A stretch of 64,000 nt of DNA from PALSA-894 sp963828625 (GCA_963828625.1 CAWHEX010000008.1:62001-126000), one strand, 5' to 3'. Shown: positions 1-10,102, numbered from the stretch's first letter. The notes: generated by a model from the sequence alone, not told the origin. Program-made: numbers and translations.

Positions 1-6
1 GATGTC

Positions 7-1434
7 ATGGCGCTGGATGCGAAGGGTGCGGCCGCACTGGCCCTGCATCGGTTCGGTCTTGGCCCGCGCGCGGGTTCGATCGCGGCGATCGCCGCCGATC
101 CGCGCGGCGCGCTGCTTGCCGAACTGGACAAGGCCGGCATCGGCCAGATCGTCAATTCCGAACTGATGACCGCGGCGCAATCCTCGACCGCGGCGTTCAA
201 CTTCCGTCAGGAGCGCCAGGCGCGGCTGATCGCGCAGCGCAAGGAGGAGGAAGAGCGCAAGGCCGCCGGCATGTCCATGGAGAGCATGGAGCCGAAGCCG
301 GAAAGCGGCGCGCAGCAGCCCGCCGCGAACCCGCCGCCTGACTTTCAGCAGCAGCTTTATTTCCGTGAAGTGAAGGCGCGCTTCGATGCTGCACTCGCGC
401 CCGAGATCGGCTTCGTCGAGCGGCTGATCTGGTTCTGGTCGAACCATTTCTGCATCTCGGCGGATCAGGTGCAGAGCATGGCGGGCGGCTACGAGCGCGA
501 GGCGATCCGTCCGTATGTGCTCGGCAAGTTTTCCGCGATGCTGCTCGCGTCGGCCGGCCATCCCGCGATGCTGTTCTATCTCGACAACTCGCGCTCGATC
601 GGACCGAAGTCGGTCGCGGGCCTCGTCAATACGCGCGGGCTGAACGAAAACCTCGCGCGCGAAATTCTCGAACTGCATACGCTCGGCGTGCGCTCGGTCT
701 ACTCGCAGGAAGACGTCACCAGCTTTGCCAAGGTGCTGACCGGCTGGACCATCATTCCGGCGACGACCAATCCGGAGCACGGCGGCGAGTTCATTTTCCT
801 TGCACGCATGCACGAGCCGGGGTCGCAAACGGTCGTCGGCAGGACCTACGCGCAGCCGGACGTCGCGCAGGGCAAGGCGGTGCTCGCCGATATCGCGCGC
901 CATCCGGCGACCGCCGCGCATGTGGCGCGCAAGCTCGCGCGGCATTTCTGCGCCGACGAGCCGCCGGATTCGCTGACCGAACGGCTGTCGCGCCGTTTCC
1001 TCGAAACGGACGGCGACCTCAAGGAGATCGCGAAGACGCTGATCGAGTCGCCCGAGACCTGGGGCGAACAGCGCCTGAAGCTCAAGCGGCCGAGCGAGTG
1101 GCTGATTTCGGCATGGCGCGGGATCGGCGTGATGCCGGACGCGCAGCGCGGCTTGCAGGCGATGGCTTATCTGGGCGAGCGCATGTGGCGGCCGAACGCG
1201 CCGCAGGGTTTCCCCGATGTGCAGTCCGCCTGGATCGACGGCCTTGCGCAGCGCCTCGACATCGCGAACCGCATCGCCGAGCTGGTGCAGGCGCGCATCG
1301 AGCCGGGCGAATTCGTCGAGACGTCGCTTGGCGCGCTGGCGTCGCGTGAAACGCGGCAGACCATCGAGCGCGCCGAAAGCCGCCAGCAGGGGCTCACGCT
1401 CGCGCTGATGGCGCCCGAGTTTCAACGGAGGTGA
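7..1434 (+). CDS. DUF1800 family protein
   Basis: The 475-residue product matches the DUF1800 family: an aromatic block WFWSNHF near residues 142-148, then RGLNENLAREILELHTLGV near 210-228 and an LTGW motif shortly after. The biochemical role of the family is not established. It is usually encoded with a DUF1501 protein, and the same holds here: the TGA stop sits inside the ribosome binding site of the next gene, so the two are very probably co-translated. Residues about 60-110 form a charged, proline-rich low-complexity stretch. The start at position 7 is the first in-frame ATG in the window; the real start may lie upstream. Confidence 0.9.
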   Translation: MALDAKGAAALALHRFGLGPRAGSIAAIAADPRGALLAELDKAGIGQIVNSELMTAAQSSTAAFNFRQERQARLIAQRKEEEERKAAGMSMESMEPKPESGAQQPAANPPPDFQQQLYFREVKARFDAALAPEIGFVERLIWFWSNHFCISADQVQSMAGGYEREAIRPYVLGKFSAMLLASAGHPAMLFYLDNSRSIGPKSVAGLVNTRGLNENLAREILELHTLGVRSVYSQEDVTSFAKVLTGWTIIPATTNPEHGGEFIFLARMHEPGSQTVVGRTYAQPDVAQGKAVLADIARHPATAAHVARKLARHFCADEPPDSLTERLSRRFLETDGDLKEIAKTLIESPETWGEQRLKLKRPSEWLISAWRGIGVMPDAQRGLQAMAYLGERMWRPNAPQGFPDVQSAWIDGLAQRLDIANRIAELVQARIEPGEFVETSLGALASRETRQTIERAESRQQGLTLALMAPEFQRR

Positions 1435-1436
1435 CC

Positions 1437-2687
1437 ATGTCACCCAATATCGTTCACGCCGCGACGCGCCGCGAACTGCTCGGCGGCGCTGGCGTGCTGT
1501 TCGCCTGGCCGTTCCTGCCGAAGATCGCGCGCGCCGAGGGGCGCGATCCGCGCATGCTGACGATCATCCTGCGCGGTGCGCTCGATGGGCTCGCGGCGGT
1601 CGCGCCGGTGGGCGATCCCGACTGGGTCAAGCTGCGCGGCGACAAGGCGCTGCTGCTTGACGGCAAGCCGGCGGCGCTGCCGCTCGACTCCTTCTTCGCG
1701 CTCAATCCCGCGATGCCGAACCTGCATCGCCTCTACATGGCCGGGCAGGCCGCGATCGTGCACGCGGCCGCGACGCCGTATCGCGAACGCTCGCACTTCG
1801 ACGGGCAGGACGTTCTGGAAAGCGGGCTGCCCAATCCAGGCCGCGCCGATTCCGGCTGGCTCAACCGCGCGCTCGGCGGGCTCGTGGCGGAAACGCGCGT
1901 GCGCCGCGACGGCCGCGCCTTCGCGGTCGGGCCGGTGACGCCGCTCGTCGTGCGCGGGCCCACGCCGGTGCTGTCATGGACGCCGGCGCGCATCCAGCCG
2001 GCCAACGAAGACACGATGGCGCGGCTGATCGATCTCTATCACCACACCGACACCGAGCTCGCGCGCGCGATCGAGGGCCGCCGCGATCTTGCGATGCTGG
2101 CGCGCGGCGACGATCCGACCGTGATGGCGCCGACCGAGGGACGCCAGACGCCGGCAGGCTTTGCCGCGCAGGTGCGGGCCTTCTTCGCCGATGCCGCGGG
2201 CACCGCGGCGAAATTCCTGGCGCGCGCCGATGGGCCGCGCATCGGCGCGCTCGCCTTCAACGGCTGGGACACGCACATCGACGAGGGCGCGGACTCGGGC
2301 CGCCTCGCGACCCTGCTCGGGGCGCTCGACGGCGCGATCGCGGCCGCCGAGAAGAACATGGGCGAGGCGTGGCGCGAGACTGTGGTGACGGTCGTCACCG
2401 AGTTCGGCCGCACCGCGCGCATCAACGGCACCAACGGCACCGATCACGGCACCGGCACGATCGCGATCCTTGCCGGTGGCGCGCTCAAGGGCGGGCGCGT
2501 GATCGCCGACTGGCCGGGCCTTAAGAACGCGAACCTCTACGAAGGCCGCGATCTCGCGGCGACCACCGACCTGCGCGCGGTGCTGAAGGGGTTGCTCAAG
2601 GACCACCTGCGCGTCACCGATGAGGCGCTGGCCGCGAACGTGTTCCCGGGCAGCGCCGACGTGAAGGCGATGACGGGGCTGGTGTAG
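1437..2687 (+). CDS. DUF1501 family protein, Tat-exported
   Basis: The 416-residue product has a twin-arginine leader (RRELLGGAGVLFAWPF near residues 11-26, then an Ala-rich cleavage region), so export folded to the periplasm is expected. The C-terminal half carries the DUF1501 signature EFGRTARINGTNGTDHG, a sulfatase-like motif with likely metal-binding Asp/His. I chose the ATG at 1437 because GGAGG lies at 1427-1431 with good spacing; a GTG at 1431 overlaps that site and is less likely. It forms a two-gene unit with the DUF1800 gene. Substrate unknown. Confidence 0.9.
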   Translation: MSPNIVHAATRRELLGGAGVLFAWPFLPKIARAEGRDPRMLTIILRGALDGLAAVAPVGDPDWVKLRGDKALLLDGKPAALPLDSFFALNPAMPNLHRLYMAGQAAIVHAAATPYRERSHFDGQDVLESGLPNPGRADSGWLNRALGGLVAETRVRRDGRAFAVGPVTPLVVRGPTPVLSWTPARIQPANEDTMARLIDLYHHTDTELARAIEGRRDLAMLARGDDPTVMAPTEGRQTPAGFAAQVRAFFADAAGTAAKFLARADGPRIGALAFNGWDTHIDEGADSGRLATLLGALDGAIAAAEKNMGEAWRETVVTVVTEFGRTARINGTNGTDHGTGTIAILAGGALKGGRVIADWPGLKNANLYEGRDLAATTDLRAVLKGLLKDHLRVTDEALAANVFPGSADVKAMTGLV

Positions 2688-2691
2688 GCGC

Positions 2692-3297
2692 TCAACGCGA
2701 GAGATAGGCGCGTATCGCCTCGGCGATACGATCGCCGTCGGTGCCGGGCGGCAGGAAGCCGAGATATTTCCCGGAGCGGTCGACCAGATAGAGGAAGGCC
2801 GAATGGTCGACGGTGTAATCGTCGCCCTTCGTCGGCACGCGCGCGTAATAGACCCTGTAGGCGTCGGCGGCGTTCTTGATCGCTGCCGCGTCTCCGGTGA
2901 GCGCGACCATCCGCGGATGAAACAGCGCGACGTAACCTTTCAGGTGCGCCGCGGTATCGCGCTCGGGATCGAGCGTGACGAACAGCGGCTGCACGGCGTC
3001 CCCCGCCTTGCCGAGCCGGTCCATCGCGAGCCCGATGTTCTGCAGGTCGGTGGGGCAGACGTCCGGGCAATACGTGAAGCCGAAATAGACGATGAGCACC
3101 TTGCCGCGGAAGTCCGCATCGGTGCGCGGCTTGCCGTCCTGATCGACCAGCGCGAACGGCCCGCCGATCGGCTCGCGGTTCCACATCACCGCATCCATCA
3201 GCTCGGCTGCGGAGCGCGATGATCGGGTCTGCGCGGCAGGCTGCGACGCAATGCCGGCGAGCACCAACGCCGCGAGCGCAACGTGCCGCACCTTCAT
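2692..3297 (-). CDS. SCO1/SenC copper-binding protein
   Basis: The 201-residue product begins with a hydrophobic signal or anchor and then a thioredoxin-like fold with the Sco1 copper site CPDVC (Cys77 and Cys81) and a downstream His in DHSAF. Sco1 proteins deliver copper to the CuA site of cytochrome c oxidase or act as periplasmic thiol reductases. Its ATG abuts the stop codon of the metallo-hydrolase gene upstream with no gap, so the two are one transcript. It is convergent with the DUF1501 gene, only 4 bp away. No oxidase genes lie nearby. Confidence 0.92.
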   Translation of the reverse strand: MKVRHVALAALVLAGIASQPAAQTRSSRSAAELMDAVMWNREPIGGPFALVDQDGKPRTDADFRGKVLIVYFGFTYCPDVCPTDLQNIGLAMDRLGKAGDAVQPLFVTLDPERDTAAHLKGYVALFHPRMVALTGDAAAIKNAADAYRVYYARVPTKGDDYTVDHSAFLYLVDRSGKYLGFLPPGTDGDRIAEAIRAYLSR

Positions 3298-4416
3298 CTA
3301 GGCGCTGAAGATCAGCTTGCTGCCGGTCGAGACATTGAGCACGTTGTTGGGCATCTGCTGGCGCGCTTCGAGCAGGAAGTTGAGCCCGCTGCAGTGCATC
3401 GGGATCACGACGTCGGGCTCGAGCGCTTTCACCTCCGCGACGATCTGCTTGAGGTAATCGGCCGGCGCCGGCCCGAGGTGGAAGCCGCCGACAACCGCGT
3501 GCACTTTCTGCACGCCCGACACCCGCTGCGCCTGACGCACCGAATTGACGATGCCGACGTGGCCGCAGGACGAGATGACCACGAGACCCTTGCCGCGGAT
3601 ATTGAAGCAGGTGGCGTGCTCGTGGACGTGCTGGTCCGGCACGATCTTTCCCTGCAGCTCGGCGGACGTGAAGTGGCCGTAGTCGCAGCCTGCCGCTTGC
3701 GGCGAGGAATAGTCGACGAAACTGTTCGGCAGGATTCGCTCGACGCTGTTGCGCGTGATCTTGCCCGTCGTGAACGCATGACCTTCGATCACGGTCGGCG
3801 TCTCGCACAGCACGACCTGCACCTTCTGCGCCACGATCGACCTGCGATCGAGCGTGCCGAACTCGCCGAACTGCCCCGCCGTTGGCGTCGCGCTCACACG
3901 ATGGCAGAAATTGTCCTCGCCGCCCGCGTAAAGCTTCACGTCGGCGGGAAGAACGCTGCGGTACTTGTCGAGGAAGCCGACGAGCCCGCCGTAATGATCG
4001 ATGTGGCCGTGGCTGACGATCAGCGCCTGAATTTTCGTCGGATCGGCTCTGAGCAGGCCCATGTTGTTGATGATCGCCGGCGCCGTGTAGCCGAAGTCGA
4101 GCAGGATCGTGCGGTTTTCGTCGCCGCGTTGCGATTCCAGAAACAGCGAGAGACCCCATTCGTTGTGCAGCACGTTGCGCGCGTCCGCGCTGCGGCCCGG
4201 GCCGGGGCCTTCGTGGACCACGCCGTTCACGGTGCTGCCGCGCAGGAACTGATCGTGCTGCTGGTCGACCAGCACGCGGATCGCGAGCCTGTCGATCGTC
4301 GGCACCTGAATGGGCTGCGCGCTGGCGTACTCGACGCAGGAGAACCCGCCCGCCGCCGATGCAGCGGCGAACGCCGCGGTGGATTTCAGGAAGTCGCGCC
4401 GTCGCAGCGTGCTCAT
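3298..4416 (-). CDS. Exported MBL-fold metallo-hydrolase
   Basis: The 372-residue product starts with a Tat leader (RRRDFLKSTAAFAAASAAGG) and carries the metallo-beta-lactamase zinc motif SHGHIDHYGG near residues 135-144, plus later His residues in SSCGHVG and PMHCSG. This layout fits the branch that includes 7,8-dihydropterin-6-methyl-4-(beta-D-ribofuranosyl)aminobenzene 5'-phosphate synthase-like proteins, but the substrate cannot be read from sequence. It is first gene of a pair with the Sco1 gene, sharing a stop/start junction at 3297/3298. Confidence 0.88.
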   Translation of the reverse strand: MSTLRRRDFLKSTAAFAAASAAGGFSCVEYASAQPIQVPTIDRLAIRVLVDQQHDQFLRGSTVNGVVHEGPGPGRSADARNVLHNEWGLSLFLESQRGDENRTILLDFGYTAPAIINNMGLLRADPTKIQALIVSHGHIDHYGGLVGFLDKYRSVLPADVKLYAGGEDNFCHRVSATPTAGQFGEFGTLDRRSIVAQKVQVVLCETPTVIEGHAFTTGKITRNSVERILPNSFVDYSSPQAAGCDYGHFTSAELQGKIVPDQHVHEHATCFNIRGKGLVVISSCGHVGIVNSVRQAQRVSGVQKVHAVVGGFHLGPAPADYLKQIVAEVKALEPDVVIPMHCSGLNFLLEARQQMPNNVLNVSTGSKLIFSA

Positions 4417-4565
4417 GCTTTGTCTCCTATTGACGTGAGCAGAGTACGAGCCTTGCGGCGGGGGTCAACGGGACAAACCGGCGGCTCACGAAAACGCAAT
4501 GGAGTTCCATGCGTCCGGCCGGCCGCAGCAAATCATCCTGCGCGGCGCGCAGGGCAGGGGCGGTG

Positions 4566-6449
4566 CTACTCCGCCGCCTGCTGCGCCGTGTCCACGTCGA
4601 TGAAGCCGCCGGACTGGCGCTGCCACAACGCCGCGTAGTGCCCGCCCGCGCGCAGCAATTCGGCGTGCGAGCCCTGCTCGACGATGCGGCCGTGGTCGAG
4701 CACGACCAGCCGGTCCATCCGCGCGATGGTCGAGAGCCGGTGCGCGATCGCGATCACGGTCTTGCCGGCGATCAGCGTGCCGAGGCTCTGCTGGATCGCC
4801 GCCTCGACTTCCGAGTCGAGCGCGGAGGTCGCCTCGTCGAGCACGAGGATCGGCGCATCCTTGAGGATCACGCGCGCGATCGCGATGCGCTGGCGCTGTC
4901 CGCCCGAAAGCTTCACGCCGCGCTCGCCGACCTGCGCGTCGTAGCCGCGCCGGCCCTTCCAGTCCTCCAGCCCAAGAATGAACTCATGGGAATGTGCGAG
5001 CCGCGCGGCCCGTTCGATCTCGGCGTCGGTCGCGCTCGGGCGGCCGTAGCGGATGTTGTCGCGGATCGAGCGGTGCAGCAGCGAGGTGTCCTGCGTGACG
5101 ACCGAGATCTGCTTGCGCAGGCTTTCCTGCGTCACGTGCGCCACGTCCTGTCCGTCGATCAGGATGCGGCCGCCTTCGACGTCGAAGAAGCGCAGCAGCA
5201 CGTTCACCAGTGTGGACTTGCCGGCACCCGAGCGGCCGACCAGCCCGACCTTCTCGCCGGGCTTCACGGTCAGCGACAGCTTGTCGATCACCGCGAACCC
5301 GCGCACATGGCCGTCCTCATCCACCACGGCCTCGCGGCCGTAGCCGAACGTCACGTCCTGGAACGCGATCTCGCCCTGCGGCACGACCAGCTCGGCTGCC
5401 TCCGGCGCGTCGGTCAGTCCGATCGGCCGCGCGATCGTCATCATGCCTTCCTGCACGACCCCGATGTTCTCGAAGATGCCGGTGACCTGCCAGGCGACCC
5501 AGCCCGACGCGCTGCTGATCTGCATCGTCATCGGCAACGCCATCGCGACCACGCCGACGCCGATATGACCCTGTTGCCACAGCACGATCGCGAACGCGCC
5601 GGTGCCGGTGACCAGCCAGGCGTTGAGTGAGGTCAGCGTGAACGCGAACAGCGTGTTGAGGCGCAGCGAGCGGTGGAAGCGGCCAGTGTGCTGCTCCAGC
5701 GCCTCGCGCACATAGGCGTCCTCCTCGCGCGCACGGGCGAACAGCTTCACGGTCAGGATGTTGGTGTAGCTGTCGACGATGCGCCCGGTGAGCTGCGAGC
5801 GCGACTCCGACATTTCCTTGGAGCGATCGCGCATGCGCGGCACGAACACCGTCAGCATCGCGATGTAGCCGGTGAACCAGAGCAGCACCGGGACCGCGAG
5901 CCACGGATTGGCCGAGGCGAGGAGGATGAGCGCGCTGGTGCCGTAAACGATGATGAACCACACGGCGGTGAGCAGCGCGACGAGGCTCTCGCGCATCGCC
6001 GGGCCGGTCTGCATCACTCGGTTCGCGATGCGCCCCGCAAAGTCGTTCTGGAAGAACGTCCACGACTGGCGCACCACATGCCAGTGGCTCTGCCAGCGGA
6101 TGCGGTTCGACACATTGGCGGCGATCGCCTGATTCATGGTCAGGTGCTGCGTCATGATCATGAGCGGCCGCACCACCAGCAGCACGGCCGCCATGCCGAG
6201 CAGCACGTGCCAGTTCGCGGCGAACAGCTCCTCGGGGCGCGAACTCGTCACCAGCGTCACCACGCGCCCGATGAAAACCGGGATCGCGATGTCGAGCAGC
6301 GCGACGATGAAGCCGGCGACGAACAGCGCGATGAACAGGCCCTTGGCCTGGCGCGCGTAATGCCAATAGAACGCCACGAGCCCCGCGGGGGGCTCCGGGT
6401 GCTCCGGATTGGCGGTCGGCTTCAGCAGCCGTTCGAACCGTGCGAACAT
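4566..6449 (-). CDS. ABC exporter, fused permease and ATPase
   Basis: A half-size ABC exporter of about 627 residues. Six hydrophobic segments in the first 340 residues form the transmembrane domain. The nucleotide-binding domain follows, with Walker A GRSGAGKST, signature LSGGQRQRIAIAR, Walker B ILVLDEATSALD and the switch His in IAHRLST. The family exports lipids, drugs or peptides; the substrate is not visible here. I prefer the ATG at 6449 (MFARFERLL); the frame stays open upstream to 6512 but that extension is Arg-rich and not family-like. The final residues are acidic and Gln-rich. No partner gene lies nearby, so a homodimer is likely. Confidence 0.93.
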   Translation of the reverse strand: MFARFERLLKPTANPEHPEPPAGLVAFYWHYARQAKGLFIALFVAGFIVALLDIAIPVFIGRVVTLVTSSRPEELFAANWHVLLGMAAVLLVVRPLMIMTQHLTMNQAIAANVSNRIRWQSHWHVVRQSWTFFQNDFAGRIANRVMQTGPAMRESLVALLTAVWFIIVYGTSALILLASANPWLAVPVLLWFTGYIAMLTVFVPRMRDRSKEMSESRSQLTGRIVDSYTNILTVKLFARAREEDAYVREALEQHTGRFHRSLRLNTLFAFTLTSLNAWLVTGTGAFAIVLWQQGHIGVGVVAMALPMTMQISSASGWVAWQVTGIFENIGVVQEGMMTIARPIGLTDAPEAAELVVPQGEIAFQDVTFGYGREAVVDEDGHVRGFAVIDKLSLTVKPGEKVGLVGRSGAGKSTLVNVLLRFFDVEGGRILIDGQDVAHVTQESLRKQISVVTQDTSLLHRSIRDNIRYGRPSATDAEIERAARLAHSHEFILGLEDWKGRRGYDAQVGERGVKLSGGQRQRIAIARVILKDAPILVLDEATSALDSEVEAAIQQSLGTLIAGKTVIAIAHRLSTIARMDRLVVLDHGRIVEQGSHAELLRAGGHYAALWQRQSGGFIDVDTAQQAAE

Positions 6450-6585
6450 TGTCAGACCCGAACAGGGTCGCGCCCGCGACCGGCCACGCCTCGACGGCGC
6501 GACTCGCAGCACGACCCCTCATGCGTGGACGGCGCCCTTCTAGAGGGTCAGCACCGATCTGTCATATCACTTCTGCTGATCATTT

Positions 6586-7715
6586 TCATTTCGCAGGCGT
6601 GACGCGCAGCAGCTTCCCGTTTCCGCTGTCGGAGAGCAGCCAGATCGCGCCGTCGGGACCCTGCCGCACGTCGCGGATGCGCTCGCGCAGATCGGTGAGC
6701 AGGCGCTCTTCCTTCGTCACCTTCTCGCCGTCGAGTTCGAGCCGCACCAGCAGTTGCCCGGCGAGCGCACCGACGAACAGGTTGCCCTTCCATGCCGGGA
6801 AAAGGTCCGCGGTGTAGAACGCCATGCCGGAGGGCGCGATCGACGGCACCCAGTATTTGACCGGCTGCTCCATGCCGGGCCTGCGCGCTCGACTCGTGGA
6901 GCTTTCGTGCGGTCGTAGTTGATGCCGTAACCGATCACCGGCCAGCCGTAGTTCTTGCCCGCGAGCGGAATGTTGACCTCGTCGCCGCCGCGCGGGCCAT
7001 GCTCGTGCTCCCACAGCTTGCCGGTCTGCGGATGCAGCGCCGCGCCCTGTGAGTTGCGGTGGCCGTAGCTCCAGATCTCCGGCTTCGCGTCGCGCTGGCC
7101 GACGAAGGGATTGTCTTTCGGCACGTCGCCCTCGGGCGTCACGCGCACGATCTTGCCGATGTGGTTGGCGAGGTTCTGCGCTTCGTCGCGATACGCGAAA
7201 TGATCGCCCATGCGTGAGCCAGAGATTGCCGTCGCGCGCCTGCACGATGCGGCAGCCGTAGTGGTTGCCGCTCGAGAGCGGCCCCTCCTGGCGGAAGATC
7301 ACCTTCACGTCGTCGAGCTTCGGCGCTTCGCCGTCGGTGAACTTGGCGCGCGCCATCGCGGTGCGGCCGCCGCCGGATGCGGGCTCGGCGAAGCAGAAGT
7401 AGATCGTGCGGTTCGTGCCGAAGTCGCGATCGAGCACGACGTCGTGCAGCCCGCCCTGACCGGACGCGCGCACCGGCGGCACGTTCGCGACCGGCGGCGA
7501 AAGCTTGCCGTCGCGCGTCACCACGCGCAGGCGTCCCGGCCGTTCGGTGACGAGCATCCTGCCGTCGGGCAGGAATGCGAGCCCCCACGGATTGGCGAGG
7601 CCCTTGCGCGATCGTCTCGACGTTCGAGATTTCCGGCGCTCGACGGAAAGGTTTGCGCCAGCGCGGCCGGCATGCAGATGCCGGTGAGCGCCGCCGCAGC
7701 CAAAAGAGATTTCAT
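6586..7715 (-). CDS. PQQ-dependent aldose sugar dehydrogenase (frameshifted)
   Basis: The pieces join to a secreted beta-propeller of about 370 residues: an N-terminal signal peptide, then NPWGLAFLPDGRMLVTERPG, GGLHDVVLD, SSGNHYGCRI and the diagnostic HEHGPRGGDE, ending GKLLRVTPAK. This is the soluble PQQ glucose/aldose dehydrogenase (YliI/Asd) family, which oxidises sugars in the periplasm. The reading frame changes about four times (near 7640, 7605, 7205 and 6890), each by a single base. Because the protein sequence is conserved across the breaks I read them as sequence errors, but a decayed gene cannot be excluded. It would need PQQ from elsewhere; no pqq genes are present. Confidence 0.82.
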
Positions 7716-7757
7716 CGATGATCCTTCGCGTTGACCCGCAAGGCCAACGCGAAAGTA

Positions 7758-7928
7758 TCAGAAAAGATGCGCGGCCCGCGCGGCGTTGAGCGTCACCACG
7801 GTCAGCACGAGAGCAATGGAGAGGACCAGCGAGATGCTGGCGATCAATGCGGGCAGGGTGGCCGACGGCGACGCGCGCTCGTCGGGCGTCGGCATCGCGA
7901 AGCCGGGTTTGGTCGAACCTTTGAACAT
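7758..7928 (-). CDS. Small single-pass membrane protein
   Basis: A 56-residue frame too short for many gene callers. It has a polar N-terminus with several Pro, then one clear hydrophobic helix (about residues 26-50) and a short basic tail ending AARAAHLF. It lies 42 bp upstream of the sugar dehydrogenase on the same strand and could share its transcript. I recognise no family. Evidence for coding is the clean membrane helix and codon use like its neighbours; there is only a weak purine-rich ribosome binding site. Confidence 0.5.
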   Translation of the reverse strand: MFKGSTKPGFAMPTPDERASPSATLPALIASISLVLSIALVLTVVTLNAARAAHLF

Positions 7929-8032
7929 CGTCCGTCTCGAAGCATGTCGCCTTCCACCGTGCCGTTCCCACGCTCCATAAGCCCGAAGACTTTGTCGAAG
8001 CTGTTGGGAAATAACGGCAAACCCGTGAAATA

Positions 8033-8051
8033 TGGTTAACGAGTGGTTAAC
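8033..8051 (+). promoter_or_regulatory. Paired TGGTTAAC direct repeat (possible operator)
   Basis: Two copies of TGGTTAAC start at 8033 and 8044, exactly 11 bp or one helical turn apart, in an A+T-rich stretch 67 bp before the first TctC gene. Such spacing is typical of regulator binding sites, but no regulator is encoded next to it and the call is inference only. Confidence 0.3.
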
Positions 8052-8117
8052 GGTGGCGGCCTTTGTTGAGTTGCGTCAGACTGAACGCCAACAAACAGAA
8101 CGGGTTGGGGAGGTGGA

Positions 8118-9093
8118 ATGAAAAAATCGGCATTCGCGCTTGCGATGGCTTTTGCGCTGGGCTTTGCCGGCGCCGCGCAGGCGCAACCGTTTCCGAACCG
8201 TCCCATCACGATGGTTGTGCCGTTCGCCGCCGGCGGGCCGACCGACACGCTCGCGCGCATCATGGGCGAGCGGATGCGCCAGTCGCTCGGACAGACCGTC
8301 GTGATCGAGAACACGACCGGCGCGGCCGGCTCGATCGGTGTCGGGCGCGTCGTGCGCGCAGCGCCCGATGGCTACACGGTCGGCATCGGCCACTGGAGCA
8401 CGCATGTGGTCAACGGCGCGATCTATCCGCTCACCTACGACATGCTGAAGGACCTCGATCCGGTCGCGCTGCTGCCGGCGAATCCGCAGCTCATCGTCAC
8501 CAAGCCGACGTGCCGGCAAAGGATCTCAAGGAGCTGATCGCCTGGGCGAAGGAAAATCAGGGCAAGATCTCCGGCGGCACGGCGGGCGTCGGCAGCGCCT
8601 CGCATGTCGGCGGCATCTATTTCCAGCAGAAGACCGGAACGAAGTTCACCGTTCGTGCCGTATCGCGGCACCGGACCGGCGATGCAGGATCTGATCGCGG
8701 GCCAGATCGACATCATGGTCGATCAATCCTCGAACTCGCTGCCGCATGTGCAGAACGGCAAGCTGCGTGCCTATCGCGGTGACGGCGTCGAAGCGCCTGC
8801 CGTCCGCGCCCGACATTCCGAGCGTCGACGAGGCCGGCCTGCCGGGCTTCTACATCTCGGTCTGGCACGGGTTGTGGGTGCCGCACGGCACGCCGCCCGA
8901 GGTGATCGCGCGGCTCACCGCCGCCGCGCAGGAAGCGCTCGCCGATCCGGCGGTGCAGAAGCGGCTGGGCGAACTCGGGCAGGAGATTCCGCCGCGCGAG
9001 CAGCAGACGCCCGAAGGCCTGAGCAAGCATCACAAGGCCGAAATCGAGAAATGGTGGCCGATCATCAAGGCGGCGAACATCAAGGCGGAGTGA
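8118..9093 (+). CDS. Tripartite tricarboxylate transporter substrate-binding protein (TctC/Bug) 1, frameshifted
   Basis: Joined frames give a periplasmic binding protein of about 325 residues: Sec signal peptide, then FPNRPITMVVPFAAGGPTD, the VPAKDLKEL strand, FVPYRGTGPAMQDL and the C-terminal APDIPSVDEAGLPGF. TctC proteins bind carboxylates or similar small acids for a TctABC importer. Three single-base breaks are pinpointed: a missing G near 8508 (before the DVPAK strand), an extra G near 8651, an extra C near 8776. First of a tandem array of four; no TctA/TctB genes accompany it. Confidence 0.88.
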
Positions 9094-9118
9094 TCGCCGG
9101 CGAACGGGGAGGGGACGA

Positions 9119-10093
9119 ATGAAGAGTGCTCATCGGCGCGCTTGCCGCGCTTGCGCTGTTTTCCGCAAACGCCGCGGCCCAGACGAACTACCCCGAGACG
9201 ACCGTCCGCATTCTGGTCGGCTTCCCGGCGGGCACCGCGCCGGATGTCGTTGCGCGGGTGATGGCCGACAAGATGTCGCCGAGCCTCGGCAAGCCGGTGG
9301 TGGTCGAGAACGTCATCCGGCGCAGGCGGCAACATCGCGCTGCGACAAGGTCGCGAAAGCCGCGCCCGACGGCTACACGATCGTGATGTGCGGCAACGGC
9401 TCGCTGATTGTCGGCGCCGGCGCTGTACGACAAGATCCCCTACGATCCGGTGAAGGACTTCGCGCCGATCACGCCAGATTTTCGTCTCGAACAATATCGT
9501 CGTCGGTGCATCCCGACGTGCCGGCGAAGAGCCTCGCCGAACTGGTCGCGCTCGCGAAGGCAAAGCCCGGCGAACTCACCTACGGCCACACCGGGGCGGG
9601 CACGTCGCAGCATCTGGCGGGCGAACTGTTCAAGTCGATGGCGAAGGTCGACATCCGCGCGATCGCCTATCGCGGCTCGACCGCGATCCTGCCCGATCTG
9701 CTGGCGGGGCGCATCGCGATCGGGTTCGTCAATGTCGTGAACGTGGTGCCGCTGGTGAAGGATGGAAAGCTGCGGCCGTTCGCCGTGACCTCGCGCAAGC
9801 GCTCCGCGCTGGTGCCCGAACTGCCGACGCATGGCCGAGTTCGGATTTCCCGGATACGAGGCGGTGCCGTGGTTCGGCCTGATGGCGCCGGCCGGCACGC
9901 CGCAGCCGATCATCGACCGGTGCACGCCGAGGCCGTCAAGGTGCTGGCGTTTCCGGATGCGCGCGCCGCGCTGGTGAACCAGGGTCTCGAACTGATCGGC
10001 GGCACGCCGGCGGAGTTCGCGGCCGTCATCAGGACCGAGCAGCCCTATTGGGCGAAGATCATCAAGGAGGCCGGCATCAAGGCGACCGAGTAG
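9119..10093 (+). CDS. TctC/Bug substrate-binding protein 2, frameshifted
   Basis: Second of the tandem array, about 324 residues. The signal peptide, NYPETTVRILVGFPAGTAPD, the HPDVPAKSLAELVALAK strand, AIAYRGSTAILPDLLAGRI and the C-terminal WAKIIKEAGIKA tail identify a TctC periplasmic binding protein. At least four single-base breaks are needed (just after the ATG at 9119, near 9320-9350, near 9420-9500 and near 9830-9920). The ATG at 9119 is preceded by GGGGAGGGG and follows the previous stop by 25 bp, so it is probably the second cistron. Confidence 0.85.
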   Translation: MKSAHRRACRACAVFRKRRGPDELPRDDRPHSGRLPGGHRAGCRCAGDGRQDVAEPRQAGGGRERHPAQAATSRCDKVAKAAPDGYTIVMCGNGSLIVGAGAVRQDPLRSGEGLRADHARFSSRTISSSVHPDVPAKSLAELVALAKAKPGELTYGHTGAGTSQHLAGELFKSMAKVDIRAIAYRGSTAILPDLLAGRIAIGFVNVVNVVPLVKDGKLRPFAVTSRKRSALVPELPTHGRVRISRIRGGAVVRPDGAGRHAAADHRPVHAEAVKVLAFPDARAALVNQGLELIGGTPAEFAAVIRTEQPYWAKIIKEAGIKATE

Positions 10094-10102
10094 GAGGCGG
10101 CG

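Noticed and set aside
2537..4159. Long 540-codon open frame antisense to and overlapping the Sco1 and metallo-hydrolase genes
   Set aside because: Arg-rich, no domain, and overlaps two clear genes; a shadow frame from high G+C.
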